Assembly (NCBI GenBank): GCA_004794655.1
Contig: SMMW01000585.1
Location: 3,731,501 to 3,795,500 of the forward strand
Reading direction: 5' to 3'
DNA length: 64,000 nt
Source: Marisa cornuarietis
Taxonomy: Eukaryota; Mollusca; Gastropoda; Architaenioglossa; Ampullariidae
The position numbers and the translations under genes were made by a program. The notes under the pieces are model-generated. The model worked only from the letters and a program-made list of their open reading frames with translations, did no database searches and was not told the DNA's origin. Below, in pieces: positions 24,301 through 33,559 of this stretch. Numbering within the stretch: position 1 is the first letter of the stretch; each line of letters opens with the position of its first letter.

Positions 24301-25887
24301 CTGGGGTTGAGAAACACATCTTTACCGGTTCATAAATCATACTCACCCAGGAAATGCATTCTCTTAGAAATCATTCTTTAAGCCATGTGCCCTTTTGTCA
24401 TTTGAGGCGAATGAGCTGTGGTATATGAAATGCTATTCTATCACCCTGTTTGCTCTTTGTTACCTCTTTCACTCTGACGCCCGAAAATACTTCGCGTTAG
24501 GGGGTAAGGAATTCTCTTTTGAGCCTACCTGGTGTTTTTTTTTTTAAAGCAAAACCTTTCTTCGTCTCTTAAACTGTAAATTTACTATTGCTGTACAGCT
24601 CTCGCGTGTATTTCGCTACACGAGATACAGCCGCTCAGTTTGACCGAAGTATGCTAGAGCTGCTGTTTTAGTTCCGCGAGACAAGTTAAATAGTCCCGTA
24701 GATATATGAATGTACTACCGTATTTGTTTTTATCTCCTCGCGCTTAACCACGGGCTGAAAACAGATATATCTAAATGTAGAAGATCCGAAAGCTCCTTAT
24801 CAAAAGGGGCAATACTCGGGCACATAACTCAGCAAAGCGGTGGCGATGAAACCATGAACTGTTGTTGTTACTTGCTTGCTAATCTGTTCGGTCTTTGTAT
24901 GCAAACACATTATTTTTAACCGTAAACGGAAGAAACTTCGATGTAGCGAAAGCAAAAGGAAGATAATCTTACAAGACGTAAAAAAGAAACGTCTTCAAAA
25001 GATTGTATTAAATATTCTTTTGTTGGTATTGCCTGGCCCCTACAGAATTACACTTCTTGGATCTCTGTCCCTCTCTCTGTCTCAGCCCAGATTCCAAGCA
25101 TGTTTGCCTCACACACAAGATGCTAACTTGTTTCTTATTTAAGTCAATTTATATTTCGTCAAGTATATAACAGATTAAAAAAAATAATAATAATATTGCA
25201 AAAGTAAATTATTTTTTACTTACGTTTGACATCATTTAAAATCTTGATACACAGATCATTATCTTCTGGGAAGAGGGAGCAGCGCAACATCTCCGGCCAA
25301 TCAAATCCGTAGTGCGTCATCCGGTGCAAGCAGTTGTCACGGACACTTTCACACAGACTGCGACACGGGTAGATGAGCCGGTCCAGGCATACGGGTGAGA
25401 ACAAGGAGCAAAGGAATACTTTGGTGTCCTTATGGCATTGCAGGCCAATAAGAGGAACCCACGACCTGGCCTGTTGAATGACCTCGGATAACGAGTCATG
25501 TTGAAGAATGTTGGGAAGCATCATTTCGCTATATCCGATCTTGTAACACAGAGTCAGGTTTTCCGGAATCTCTACACACTTAGGTCGCACAATCCTTCCG
25601 CTCATCTTGGCCCACTCTTCGTCGAAGTCACTGAGGTAGGACGGATCTCCTAGCCCATATCCTGCTCCGTAGCCAAACCCGCCATGAGTGTCGTAGTCGT
25701 TGTTGAAGGTATATTGTCTGTCAGCTCCTTCACCTCCCGCTACGGCGGCAGAAGCTGCCATGGCCAAATGCACAGTCCACGACAGAGTAGTGATCAATAG
25801 CAGTGATATCGACATCCCGTGACCCTGGCAGGCCGTGCCGGACAGTCTTATAGCTACGGCAGTAGATGCTGCTGCTGAGGACTCCAT
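5775..25887 (-). CDS. Secreted frizzled-related protein with one CRD and two tandem NTR domains (join of 5 exons)
   Basis: Spliced CDS on the minus strand: 25887-25224, 10227-10150, 7926-7552, 7136-7059, 6388-5775; 1809 nt, 602 residues plus stop. All introns are GT-AG and phase 1. Domains: hydrophobic signal segment at about 25-50; Gly/Tyr/Asp-rich linker 52-95; frizzled CRD with ten Cys at 104, 114, 151, 160, 167, 175, 179, 186, 203, 213; NTR1 with six Cys at 226, 229, 243, 297, 299, 349; NTR2 with six Cys at 377, 380, 394, 448, 450, 500; basic Ser/Lys/Asn tail 515-602. The CRD has the sFRP1/2/5 hallmarks SWVPL, VFLCSLFSPVCLDR and YPCR. By family knowledge sFRPs are secreted Wnt-binding modulators: the CRD contacts Wnt or Frizzled, and the NTR contributes Wnt and heparin binding. 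A second NTR is not part of the usual architecture. The start at 25887 has a strong context (A at -3, G at +4); Met25 (25815) is an alternative nearer the hydrophobic core. The class is very secure, the splice sites are strong, the exact start less so. Confidence 0.92.
6389..7058 (-). other. sFRP intron 4
   Basis: 670 bp between exons 4 and 5, GT-AG, phase 1. It contains short A-rich runs and a GGT trinucleotide stretch near 6730. Nothing coding was recognised. Confidence 0.85.
7059..7136 (-). CDS. sFRP exon 4: start of NTR domain 2
   Basis: 78 nt, exactly the length of exon 2 and with the same phase. The acceptor is TGTTGCAG|AA and the donor is G|GTAAGA. It encodes D374 to F398: the CxxC opening (Cys377, Cys380) and the helix ending ENYC (Cys394) then LADF, the same layout as exon 2. 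It is too short to stand out as a reading frame and was found by searching upstream of exon 5 for a missing NTR start. It joins exon 3 to give Glu373 and exon 5 to give Val399. Confidence 0.9.
7137..7551 (-). other. sFRP intron 3, between the two NTR-encoding exon pairs
   Basis: 415 bp, GT-AG, phase 1. It separates the two NTR exon pairs and is presumably the junction of the ancestral duplication. A 17-bp string at 7224-7240 recurs exactly at 9809-9825 in intron 2; see the rejected list. Confidence 0.85.
7552..7926 (-). CDS. sFRP exon 3: remainder of NTR domain 1 plus linker
   Basis: 375 nt, phase 1 at both ends. Acceptor TCTCTGACAG|TG, donor CAAG|GTAAGA. It encodes residues 248-372: the beta-strand region with a basic KKKRFYK patch, Cys297 and Cys299 (a CTC motif), the YLLMGTK strand, and Cys349 closing the domain. 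A 23-residue hydrophilic linker (350-372) then leads to the second NTR. The spare G joins TG to make Val248, restoring the expected hydrophobic strand after the exon 2 helix. Confidence 0.92.
7927..10149 (-). other. sFRP intron 2
   Basis: 2223 bp, GT-AG, phase 1. AT-rich, with no recognisable exon, RNA gene or transposon. It occupies the same position within NTR1 as the 670-bp intron 4 does within NTR2. Confidence 0.85.
10150..10227 (-). CDS. sFRP exon 2: start of NTR domain 1
   Basis: 78 nt, phase 1 at both ends. The acceptor CTTCTGACAG| follows a pyrimidine tract, and the donor G|GTAAGT is consensus. It encodes P222 to W247 with the NTR opening motif CxxC (Cys226, Cys229), then an EAIMDNFC helix (Cys243). 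This matches the sFRP pattern CPPC..E.I....C.. just after the CRD. It joins exon 1 in frame: the spare C plus CT gives Pro222. Asn225 forms a rare NCT sequon. Confidence 0.9.
13632..13823. repeat. Degenerate ~41-bp minisatellite
   Basis: Four blocks begin with TTTCGGCAGAT or close variants at 13632, 13701, 13742 and 13783. The last three are spaced 41 bp apart, the first 69 bp. Each continues with a TAAACATGTTTAT-like stretch and a CTATGCATAA-like stretch. The array is old and unequal. Confidence 0.65.
14586..14802. repeat. Degenerate ~45-bp minisatellite, about 5 copies
   Basis: The phrase AGTAGCTTAACCATTCTGTC, followed by a CT-rich stretch and TCTAGCGCC, recurs with substitutions at about 14586, 14631, 14676, 14719 and 14762, a 43-45-bp period. 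The copies are clearly related but eroded. Confidence 0.65.
16747..16850. repeat. Snap-back inverted repeat (35-bp arms, ~33-bp loop)
   Basis: The left arm 16747-16782 and the reverse complement of 16816-16850 share AGTCGTGCTAG, then TGGAT and CTAACGCCT, with three mismatches and one small indel over about 35 bp. The loop is AT-rich. No target duplication was evident, so it is either a small MITE fragment or a locally formed palindrome. Confidence 0.6.
20815..21110. repeat. Degenerate ~41-bp minisatellite
   Basis: Repeated phrases resembling CTACCGAGGTAAGGCAAAA and CTACGGGGATAATGCATGT alternate through the interval. They are clearest at 20980-21095, with a spacing of about 41 bp. Similar wording also appears near 19400-19445. 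The boundaries are approximate. Confidence 0.5.
22595..22771. mobile_element. Non-autonomous hAT-type MITE, 177 bp
   Basis: Terminal inverted repeats CAGCGTTTCTCAACCT and CCGCGGTTCTCAACCT match at 14 of 16 positions. The element is flanked on both sides by the same 8-bp target duplication CTGTAGGG (22587-22594 and 22772-22779). The TIR wording and the 8-bp duplication are typical of hAT superfamily elements. The interior is C-rich or G-rich near the ends and has no transposase. It sits in sFRP intron 1. Confidence 0.88.
23640..23876. repeat. Direct duplication of a ~95-bp block, period ~139 bp
   Basis: Block A (about 23640-23737) and block B (about 23778-23876) align along their length: GATGATGCTTTTGAACGA against GATTATGCTTTCGAACAA, then GGAACTCTCAAAA against GGAACACTCAAAA, then GAGACGGCTGTCACATTGG against GAGACAGCTGTAATGG. 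The plus-strand frames read MLLNEVAYGTLKK and MLSNNVTYGTLKS, but neither block stays open or resembles a known protein. Confidence 0.6.
25224..25887 (-). CDS. sFRP exon 1: signal peptide and frizzled CRD
   Basis: 664 coding nt, residues 1-221 plus one base. It ends at a consensus donor, C|GTAAGT, at 25223-25218. It encodes a signal peptide (hydrophobic core from Met25, SISLLLITTL), a low-complexity Gly/Tyr/Asp linker, and the whole ten-cysteine CRD (Cys104 to Cys213). One N-glycosylation sequon lies in the CRD (Asn110, NLT). Having the whole CRD in one first exon matches the three-exon organisation known for vertebrate sFRP1/2/5 genes. Confidence 0.93.
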
Positions 25888-26990
25888 GTTACGGACCGGC
25901 TTACCTGTTTGTCACCCTTGTGTGGGAGGCTCACACAGCTAAGAGACGAGGACGGTGTCTTAGTAATGCGGCGGCAAAGTGGGTTTTGTCGCGACCACCC
26001 GGTGGACATCCACCTGGTATCACGGTGTCGACTTCTGGTGAATCGGCGGCTGCGCAGAGCTCTCCAGTGACAGCTGTGGCCCCGACAACAGAGACGATGG
26101 TAGCGAGAATGATGTCCGATCAGAGGTTTTGCTGCTCAGATCCCGGGTGCACATCCCTCCTGTTCACTGGCAGGCATCGTGGGTACTTGGGATGGAGCTA
26201 GACAACAGGCACAAATCCAACAAAAACCATTCACCTGATGGGTTAACCATACACACCTAACAATGGATAAAGTAAGGGCTCTCTGGAAGGTGTTCTTTAA
26301 GATGGAATCCCCAAACGAGGTGCTGTTACAGTCGCTAACACCACTACCATCACCACCACCACCACCACCACGACGTTCCCGCTAGTCGGGCAGCCGTCGC
26401 CTCGACCACAACCACTACCGGTGCGAGCGGCTGGTTTAGTGTAATCGCAAAGAAGAGGAAAAGGAACCGAAGCTTGCGCCGCGTGCAACCACGTAGAGAG
26501 GGAAGGAGAGCAGAGTGTAAGGCAGGCGAATGGAGGGGACTAGCACAGTAGACACGGTTACAGCGAGACTGGAGAAAAGAGCAGTAGTGGTACGAGCGGA
26601 CTGCCGCTATCACAAGGCCTCACTTTTACTCGGCGAGGCATAGCGCTCAACACTCTAGCTGCCCCGCTCCCCACGTTTCTAGGATATGTAAGCAAGCAGT
26701 CAGTCGTACGCCCCCAGCTTCTAAAGACCAGCCAGACTGGAGAGTGTACGAGCCAGCGAACGGCCCCCACCCAGGAACAATGTCTATGCCAATGAGACTG
26801 TTATGCTTTGGGGGCGGTATTAAATGGGCATTAGTGCAGGGTGGCGGGGAGAAAGGAGACGGGAAGGTTTGTGGAGGTGGAGGGGGGGAAGCCGGCAAGG
26901 TTGTGGGCCAGCCGGGTTGTCAGTCGGGTCGTGTCACTCACACTGTGGGGTGGCGGGTGGCTGGGCCAGTGAATGCTACGGCTTAGTCTC
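25888..26990 (-). promoter_or_regulatory. CpG-rich presumed promoter and 5' UTR of the sFRP gene
   Basis: Directly upstream of the sFRP start, base composition shifts to G+C-rich with many CpG dinucleotides, in contrast to the AT-rich sequence on both sides. This is most marked at about 26360-26660. A (CAC)n tract lies at 26347-26375, and a GC-box-like CCGCCCCC (minus strand) lies near 26811-26818 beside a weak TTTAATA. No single TSS can be fixed by eye. Frames of up to 111 codons here are attributed to G+C content. Confidence 0.5.
26347..26375. repeat. (CAC)n trinucleotide tract
   Basis: A run of CAC units in the presumed 5' region of the sFRP gene, followed at once by CGACG. It is short and could be polymorphic. 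Confidence 0.8.
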
Positions 26991-29900
26991 TGTAGATTAT
27001 CGACGTCAGATTTCTAGTGAATGAATCTAAGTGCACTGCATTTCTCGTCTCAGCATTAGTGTAGACGGGGGGAGAAGAACAGATAGTCCCATTTTCCCCT
27101 CATACATTTATCAAATAATGTTATCAGTATCGTGATCTAAGTTGTTGGTACAGCAAAGGCCTACATCATTATTGCACATTTTTATTAATGTGCACATTAC
27201 TTCCATCAGGAAAGAAAAAAAACCCGCCTGATTTAGAGAAGTAACTGAATAATAAAAATCAGCATCGCGATGCAGAGAATCAATCACATGGTTTCCTTGA
27301 AAACAGGTTTAATGCATCTACTTAAATATTTTTATACATAAAATCATACTCAATTTCTTCTGTAAAAGACGGTTGGGAACCAAACAGGTTAAAAAAAATA
27401 CTGTGAAGGCAATGCACAGAAGGATGGACGAAGAGAGGCAAAGAGAGAGGAAGAGAAAGAAACGAATGAGCAGAGTTGCTTGAAAAGCAAAAGACCGCCA
27501 AGGCTGTTGAGTTTCTGATCTCCATGGTGATTTATTCTTGTGGTGATCTACGTATCTCAGTTCACGATCGGTGCCGATAGTGTAATCTTCTTTTCGACAT
27601 ATTCCAGTTTACTTGCGTCAGTGTTTGCCAGATCAAATTATGTCTGGAGATAAACAAAAATAACAAACCAGTCGCTGGCACAGACATGTTTTTGTCTCTA
27701 GACAGTGCGCCACGAGGACTCGGAATAGCTTGCTTTAATGAAAGCAGCGACTGACAGCTGCTGTTGTCTACCAGAAAACCTAATGGAAAAGGAAAGAGCG
27801 ACAAATGCATTCTTCTGTTTCTTACTGTCTGCAGCACACGAAAATAACAACAGTTCGTCTAACGTTTAACTTTCAAGATTATTTCATCAAAATAGTCTTA
27901 GATAGTAGACACAATCTGCACTAAATTATTGAGAATAACATAAGCTGACATGCTTTGCCAATCTGCGCATATTTTTCATCATTTAATATACAGATTATAA
28001 CATCGGATTTCTGCTGTTGCGAAAGCCAACAATGAAGGCCAAAATACTTCTCAAGTCTACGACTTCCGTTTTAGTAACCAGCCTTCCGTCTACTGGCTCC
28101 CAATGTCACGATTTACTTCAGTATTTTCAGCTCGAATACTTTCAGTGCAAAAAATGAAATTCAACTAAAATTTTTTCCCAGTATTTATGCGGCTTATCAC
28201 TATTCAGTTCCCACCAAGTGTATTTTAGCTTAATAGTCTGCCTTCATGTTCCGTCTCGGAAACAACACTTGAACACAACCTTTTTTCTTTCACGTCCTTG
28301 AATAACCAGCGTACTTGAAGAGTATTTGCATATTGCCTTTCAATTTTTGCGAAATCGCATCAGAGACTAAGAGGCTTTTAGAGTTGCCCAGAAGGATTTT
28401 TCGAAGAGGTCGAAAAGCTCAGTTTTTTTTAACGAGAAGACTTGCATAACCTGGCCTATCACGAATAAACGATTCCCAAATTGTTTTGTAAATATTGAAT
28501 GAAGAATGCTAAAAACACATGCTTGCACACCCACATAAACAGTAAATGTTCAATATGTTGAATTTAACCTAGGCAGAAAATAAATATTGGCCGCGCGTTA
28601 AAACAAAATTTTATTTTGTCTGCACTCGGGAAATGTCAGGAAACTCTCATTTCTCATTAGCTTGAAAAAGAGCATGAAAGAAGTCGGTACCTGTGGAGAT
28701 GTAGATTTTGTTTCATTCATCTGAGCCCGCGCTGCAGGTACAGACACTCCTTCCAACTCTTGCAGACAGAAAGCCTTTGAAGTGCGCAAAACACGAGGCG
28801 TTCAAGCGAGGGCTAGTAGTGAAAATACGTCTGTTTTGAGCAATCGTTTAGTTCCAGTAGGGGAGACGAAGCCTTGGAAGGTTTGCTTGCTGTCTGGGTT
28901 ATTTCTAAGTTTGATTTTGTCTGACCTGTAGGGCGGCTAGTTCAAAAGAAGCCGCGTTTGTCGTCTGGAAAACTTAGCAGACACATCACAAAGATTTGAA
29001 GGGTTTTTTTTTTTCTTCTTCTTCTTAAAGAACTTGGCGGACCAGGTCTGTGAGACGATGTAACGACAAACACCTCCTAAACGGTAAAAATCTTGTTGAG
29101 ATGAAAAGAGAGGAGAAAGCAGAACGAGGACAAGGAGGAAGAAAGAGAAGGAGAGTGGTTCTGGAAAAGGAGGTGGAGGAAAAAGTGAAGACTGAAGTTG
29201 GTCAGTGACAGTCCCACAGAAAACGTAGATGAACTGTAACATGTCCAAACATCCATAAAAGGGGCACAGCAGATAAGTACCGACAACGACATATCGTTGT
29301 GTTGGGTATCTACCCTTAGGAGCATTTGTAGCTTGCATTCACAATGTTGGCATACATCTCTAACGTAAACTGGTGTACATGACCTGTACTTTGCTTTCTT
29401 CTTTCATCTGCAGCTTATATAATCCATTGTCCATTTACTTCTGTCAGCGAAAACTACGTCTATGCCACTTACTTCTGAACATGCACGCGACATAATCATT
29501 TTGTCTAAAGGCGGACTCTTCGATTTGACGGTAGTAATATAACTAAATTAGCCACTCTACTTCTCGCGTGTCAGATTAGTCACACGTTTTGGCACGTTCA
29601 GTTGTTCAAAGTTAAAAAATATAAGTTTAGTGTAATGTACATTAATAAGTACGCAAACTGATGGGAAAAATACTTTAAAATTTACTTTAAGTACGGAAGT
29701 GAAAACAGCGAGTTCTGAAAATAACACTTCGTTGAAAATTCCACATTACTTTTCCTTCATCCCAAACCAGCAATTGATTCTGTGACCTCTTGGAACCTTG
29801 AAAGAGTCTTAACCATTATTTTCTGATCCCTTACAATTTTAGTGGAAAAACAGAATTCAGAGATTATTAATGTCTAATTTACACGAGTAAGCCGCTTATG

Positions 29901-30156
29901 GTGTGGACAAAAACTGATCGAATATACTTTTACGTGTTGACAGCAAATAAACTAAATCAGTTTACTACTGGTTTTGTCCAGTCAAACCGAACGCTTCACT
30001 AAATATGCACCTCATAGTATATTGATCGACCTCAGCTAATAATAACTTTTAGACTGTCCCCAAGGCTTCTATCTAGCACTACACGATGCAGCTTTTAACT
30101 GGAGTACAGTTTTTCCAATCGTTCTGAAAGAGTGTAGTAAATGAATTACTGACAAA
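26991..30156. other. No gene recognised
   Basis: AT-rich intergenic sequence upstream of the sFRP promoter. It contains purine-rich runs (about 27420-27470 and 29100-29190) and a poly-T/CTT run near 29004-29026. Only chance reading frames were seen. Confidence 0.5.

Positions 30157-30243
<87 letters not shown>
30157..30243. repeat. (ATG)n microsatellite, about 29 units
   Basis: An uninterrupted ATG/GAT run, followed by GCGCATTTCTCAACTGG. A microsatellite abutting a GCGC-starting segment is a common arrangement at the edges of molluscan repeats. A second such run is at 48252-48342. Confidence 0.95.
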
Positions 30244-31110
30244 GCGCATTTCTCAACTGGAAAGTCGACTCAGCGGTTTACAAAACAGGTAGCATAAAAA
30301 TACATATTTAAAAACAGTTATACAGAGACATTGTAACAGACAGAAATACAACGAAGAAAAAAAGAATTCTGCACACAAGCATACCACAACAACACTGCAT
30401 CAAAAGAAAGGCTGGGCAGTCATAGCAAAGCGGAGTCTACAGTCTTAGTAGATATATAATCATAGTGCGCACAGCTCAAGACGCCCAGTGGAAGTGTTAA
30501 GACATGTCCGAACTACGACGAAGCCAAGTAGACACATGGCTGTCCATGTCTGGCAAGAACACAAACTGATGGTAGAAATGTCACATCAACAGCAGTGCAA
30601 AACAATACACAAGACATAACGTAGATCCACAGAATCTAAAATGTAGTTAAGTGGTCTGGAGATGAGAAAGTGTAAAACTTGCTGTGAAGCAGAAAAGATG
30701 GCCATAGAGACTGTTGACGAAAACAAGCTGGCGCAGGAATAAAAACAACTCTGAACAGAAGCGGGCAGCAGAACAAAAACACAGATGAACACTTGTAATT
30801 GACACCGACGAAAATCAATGGCAACGGCAGAAAGACAAAGGATAACAAAAAAGGTGAAGACCAGTCATCCTCGAGCCGGTTAAACGAAGGAACATTACTC
30901 TTATGTTATGATGACATAACTATCTGTGTTTTTTAGTGTGTGTGTGGGGTGGGTGGGGGGAAGGGGTGCGGAAAGTGTGATTGTGTGTAAACGTATGGTA
31001 GAGGGAAAACGAAACCTTCACACTAACAAAAAACACTAGCCTTTACTAGAGTTTTCGATGTCTAAACACATACACGCACGTGTGCGCGTAAGCGTGGTGT
31101 TTCCATGTTC
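30244..31110. other. No gene recognised
   Basis: A-rich sequence with many ACAAA-like strings on the plus strand and a GT/GGGT-rich patch at about 30935-30965. The block after the microsatellite may be part of a repeat, but no second copy was found in the window. Confidence 0.4.
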
Positions 31111-31381
31111 GGGAAGCGGATGGCCGAGTGGTTAGAGCGCTGGCGTCCGAACCTATAGCGCGCTGGTTCAATTCCCGATAAGCGCAGCATTTCCCCCAGT
31201 CGACCCAGCTGACGGGAATGGGTACCTGACTCCATAGAGGGTTGGGGAAGGTAAGGCAGCGAGGGAGAGGAGATTGGAACCACCCTCATGTAAAAGCTGG
31301 CCCCGAAAAAAGTGGGGTCTCTAACATCTCACTCCCCAACGACCTGAAAAGGTTATGGGATGACCTTTACCTTTTTTTTTT
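31111..31381 (+). mobile_element. tRNA-derived SINE, copy 1 (near complete)
   Basis: The head resembles a tRNA: an A-box-like TGGCCGAGTGGTTAGAGCGC at 31121-31140 and a B-box-like GGTTCAATTCC about 25 bp later, ending near CGATAAGCGC. The body has a conserved-looking core, CCCAGTCGACCCAGCTG then GGGTACCTGACTC, then CCTCATGTAAAAGC. It ends in a T-rich run at 31370-31381. A short possible target duplication, TCCATGT, flanks both ends. It is a RNA polymerase III-type retroposon, not a functional tRNA gene. Confidence 0.85.
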
Positions 31382-32116
31382 ACCTCCATGTGTGCCTGTA
31401 TGGGAAAAGAAATGACTTCTAACATCCTTTCGAGACAATCCAAACAATCACCGCCTTTGCAATTTTGGAATATTAATAATGAAACTCTATTCTGTGGAAC
31501 GTTAACTTTTGTCTCATTTTAAAATACGCTCCTTTCACTGAAATGTGATTTAAGCTGGGTTAAAAAAAAGGATTTGAGCAAAATTTTCATTTTAACGTAC
31601 GTAAACGCCACGTCATCCAAGTCAGCGAAAATGAATGAACTGTCGGCATAGCACTTTGAAAACCCCAGTGCTTTAGTGCCTAAGCTTTAAATTCTAAAAA
31701 ATATTAATTTGGTGCACAAAGGTTTGGCAACGAGCCAGCAGCTGATGACCTTAAGGATGCAGTAGATCCCTGCAGGGAAACCGGAAAAGCTTGAGGACAA
31801 AATGAATGGCATATTTCCGAGAAAGCTGAACGTGTCAAGTAGACCCTGCTGCATCCTCTTCAGCCGTCTTACTCTCTGCGCCAAAAGACAAGGGATCTTA
31901 GAAATGTTACCTGTCACTAAAAGAAGAAAATACGGATTGCACATCATTGCTGGCAAACCATGCACATGTTCCGCACTGAAGTGACCCTAAGCGCAAATTT
32001 AATGTAATATCCTCGTACTCACGAGAATGGTAAGGGAGAGGGATGCCTAGGTATACTTTTTTGATTGAACTATTACGCAAGGTACAGCGAAGAGACTATA
32101 CTACTAAACTGGTAAA
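31382..32116. other. Spacer between two inverted SINE copies, no gene recognised
   Basis: About 735 bp separate SINE copies 1 and 2, which lie in opposite orientations. Frames at 31687-31965 (minus) and 31802-31984 (plus) show no domain. Confidence 0.4.
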
Positions 32117-32310
32117 GAAAGATATAGTTACCTATAAAACCTTCCCGTCACTTGGGAGTGAGTTCTTAGAGACCGCATTTTTCTTGTAGCCAACCTTTTT
32201 TGTGTGAAATGTGTATATATCTTCTCCCTCGCTGCCTTTCCCTTTCTATTGGGTCAGGTAAAGGGGATATGCAGTGAGCCATACCGGTACCTCCGTTACG
32301 GACGCCAGCC
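32117..32310 (-). mobile_element. tRNA-derived SINE, copy 2 (inverted, decayed)
   Basis: Read on the minus strand this matches copy 1. Shared plus-strand phrases against its reverse complement are GGGAGTGAGTTCTTAGAGACC, CTTCTCCCTCGCTGCCTTTC, GGGTCAGGTA and GGACGCCAGC. The core around the CCAGCTG segment is shortened. Identity is moderate, so this is an old insertion. Confidence 0.7.
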
Positions 32311-32664
32311 GTGTGCTTGAAATTTACACATCTCTCCTGCAGTCGACACTGAATAAGAACTGCACTAGTTATATAGCAGTGGCTTTGGTTTCATCATTTG
32401 TTGAACTACTCATGTGCTTGAATATAAATCATTAACTGAAAATATTCATTTTCGCGCATTTTTATGAGCTCTCATTACGAACAGTTTTTCTTTTGCTTTT
32501 TTAAAATTGATTTGAATCTTTATTTCATAATTGTTTGTGTAAGGCCATGACAAGAGCAGATCCAATACTAAAGGCTAACATTGCTTTAACAAGAAAAACA
32601 ATTTTTTGTTGAAAAAAGAAATTTGAAGATCAGGTTACTTGGACTGTAGTAAACCACTGCTTTA

Positions 32665-32665
<1 letters not shown>

Positions 32666-32725
<60 letters not shown>
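32666..32725. repeat. (GT)n microsatellite, about 30 units
   Basis: An uninterrupted TG/GT run of 60 bp in AT-rich sequence. Confidence 0.97.
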
Positions 32726-33559
32726 CCTTGTAATTAACATGTTAATGTATTTTATAGTTGAGAAAACAAAAGGTCGTATAAAACTGTCTCAAAAAAGATT
32801 TCGTTACAGATGCTCATTCATGCAGGAATAATTTCTCTCTCTCTCTCTCTTGTCTGTTTCTAATGTCTGATCCAGTCAAAACTGATCAATATGTTGAACT
32901 CAGTGATACATGTTGGAAGACCAGCAATGCAGCTCAGACATCCAAGGGACGGCTAGCAATGACAAGAACTGTTGCACACTGCTAAAGTGCACTCCAGTTT
33001 TAATGGACATAAGCAATTAACACTATTCTTGAATACCACGTATACTTTTGTTTATTACAGACCTCTAACAAAATATATTTGGGCTATAAAGCTAACAATC
33101 TCATGTGAAATAATTCATTTATCTGACTCATTATTCGCAATCATGAGATCCGCTCTGCAGTACTTAAAATACTTTATTTAAAGTCTAATGTAACTAGATC
33201 TCACAATAAGACTAAGCTTCAGTTGTGTTTTGATAAACACTCATTCCTTGCAATTTCCTGATACCATTTTAATGATTTTGACAATGCTTTTTACACCTTT
33301 TTTTACCCTCTAGCTAGAAGACTGACATAACCAACCCAATTCGTTAGCAGTTCCCAAAGTTTCACGTGTTAAATGCATTATATTCTTGAATCTTTAATTA
33401 GGTTGAAGAAACACTGATAATAATGTAAATTTTCTTTGCCAATTTACATTTGTAAATAAAAAAAACTTTGCTTCTAATATAATAGTCTCTAGTGTATTGT
33501 CTGATTACAATCTGGATCATATCCAAGTAGTATGATAGATTCATTTAGTACTAAATATT

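Larger units (their letters stand above)
10228..25223 (-). other. sFRP intron 1 (about 15 kb)
   Basis: Large phase 1 intron separating the CRD exon from the NTR exons. Several chance reading frames of up to 140 codons occur (for example 10790-11212 and 15391-15810, plus strand), but none shows a domain. It contains degenerate minisatellites, one snap-back repeat, a hAT-type MITE and a duplicated block, each listed separately. Long first introns of developmental genes often carry enhancers, but nothing here identifies one directly. Confidence 0.8.

Noticed and set aside
25866..26201. 111-codon plus-strand frame overlapping the sFRP start
   Set aside because: Antisense to the sFRP exon 1 and 5' region, where high G+C lowers stop frequency; no domain.
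31111..31190. Functional tRNA gene
   Set aside because: A- and B-box-like strings are present, but the acceptor stem does not close cleanly and the head continues into a SINE body found elsewhere in the window.
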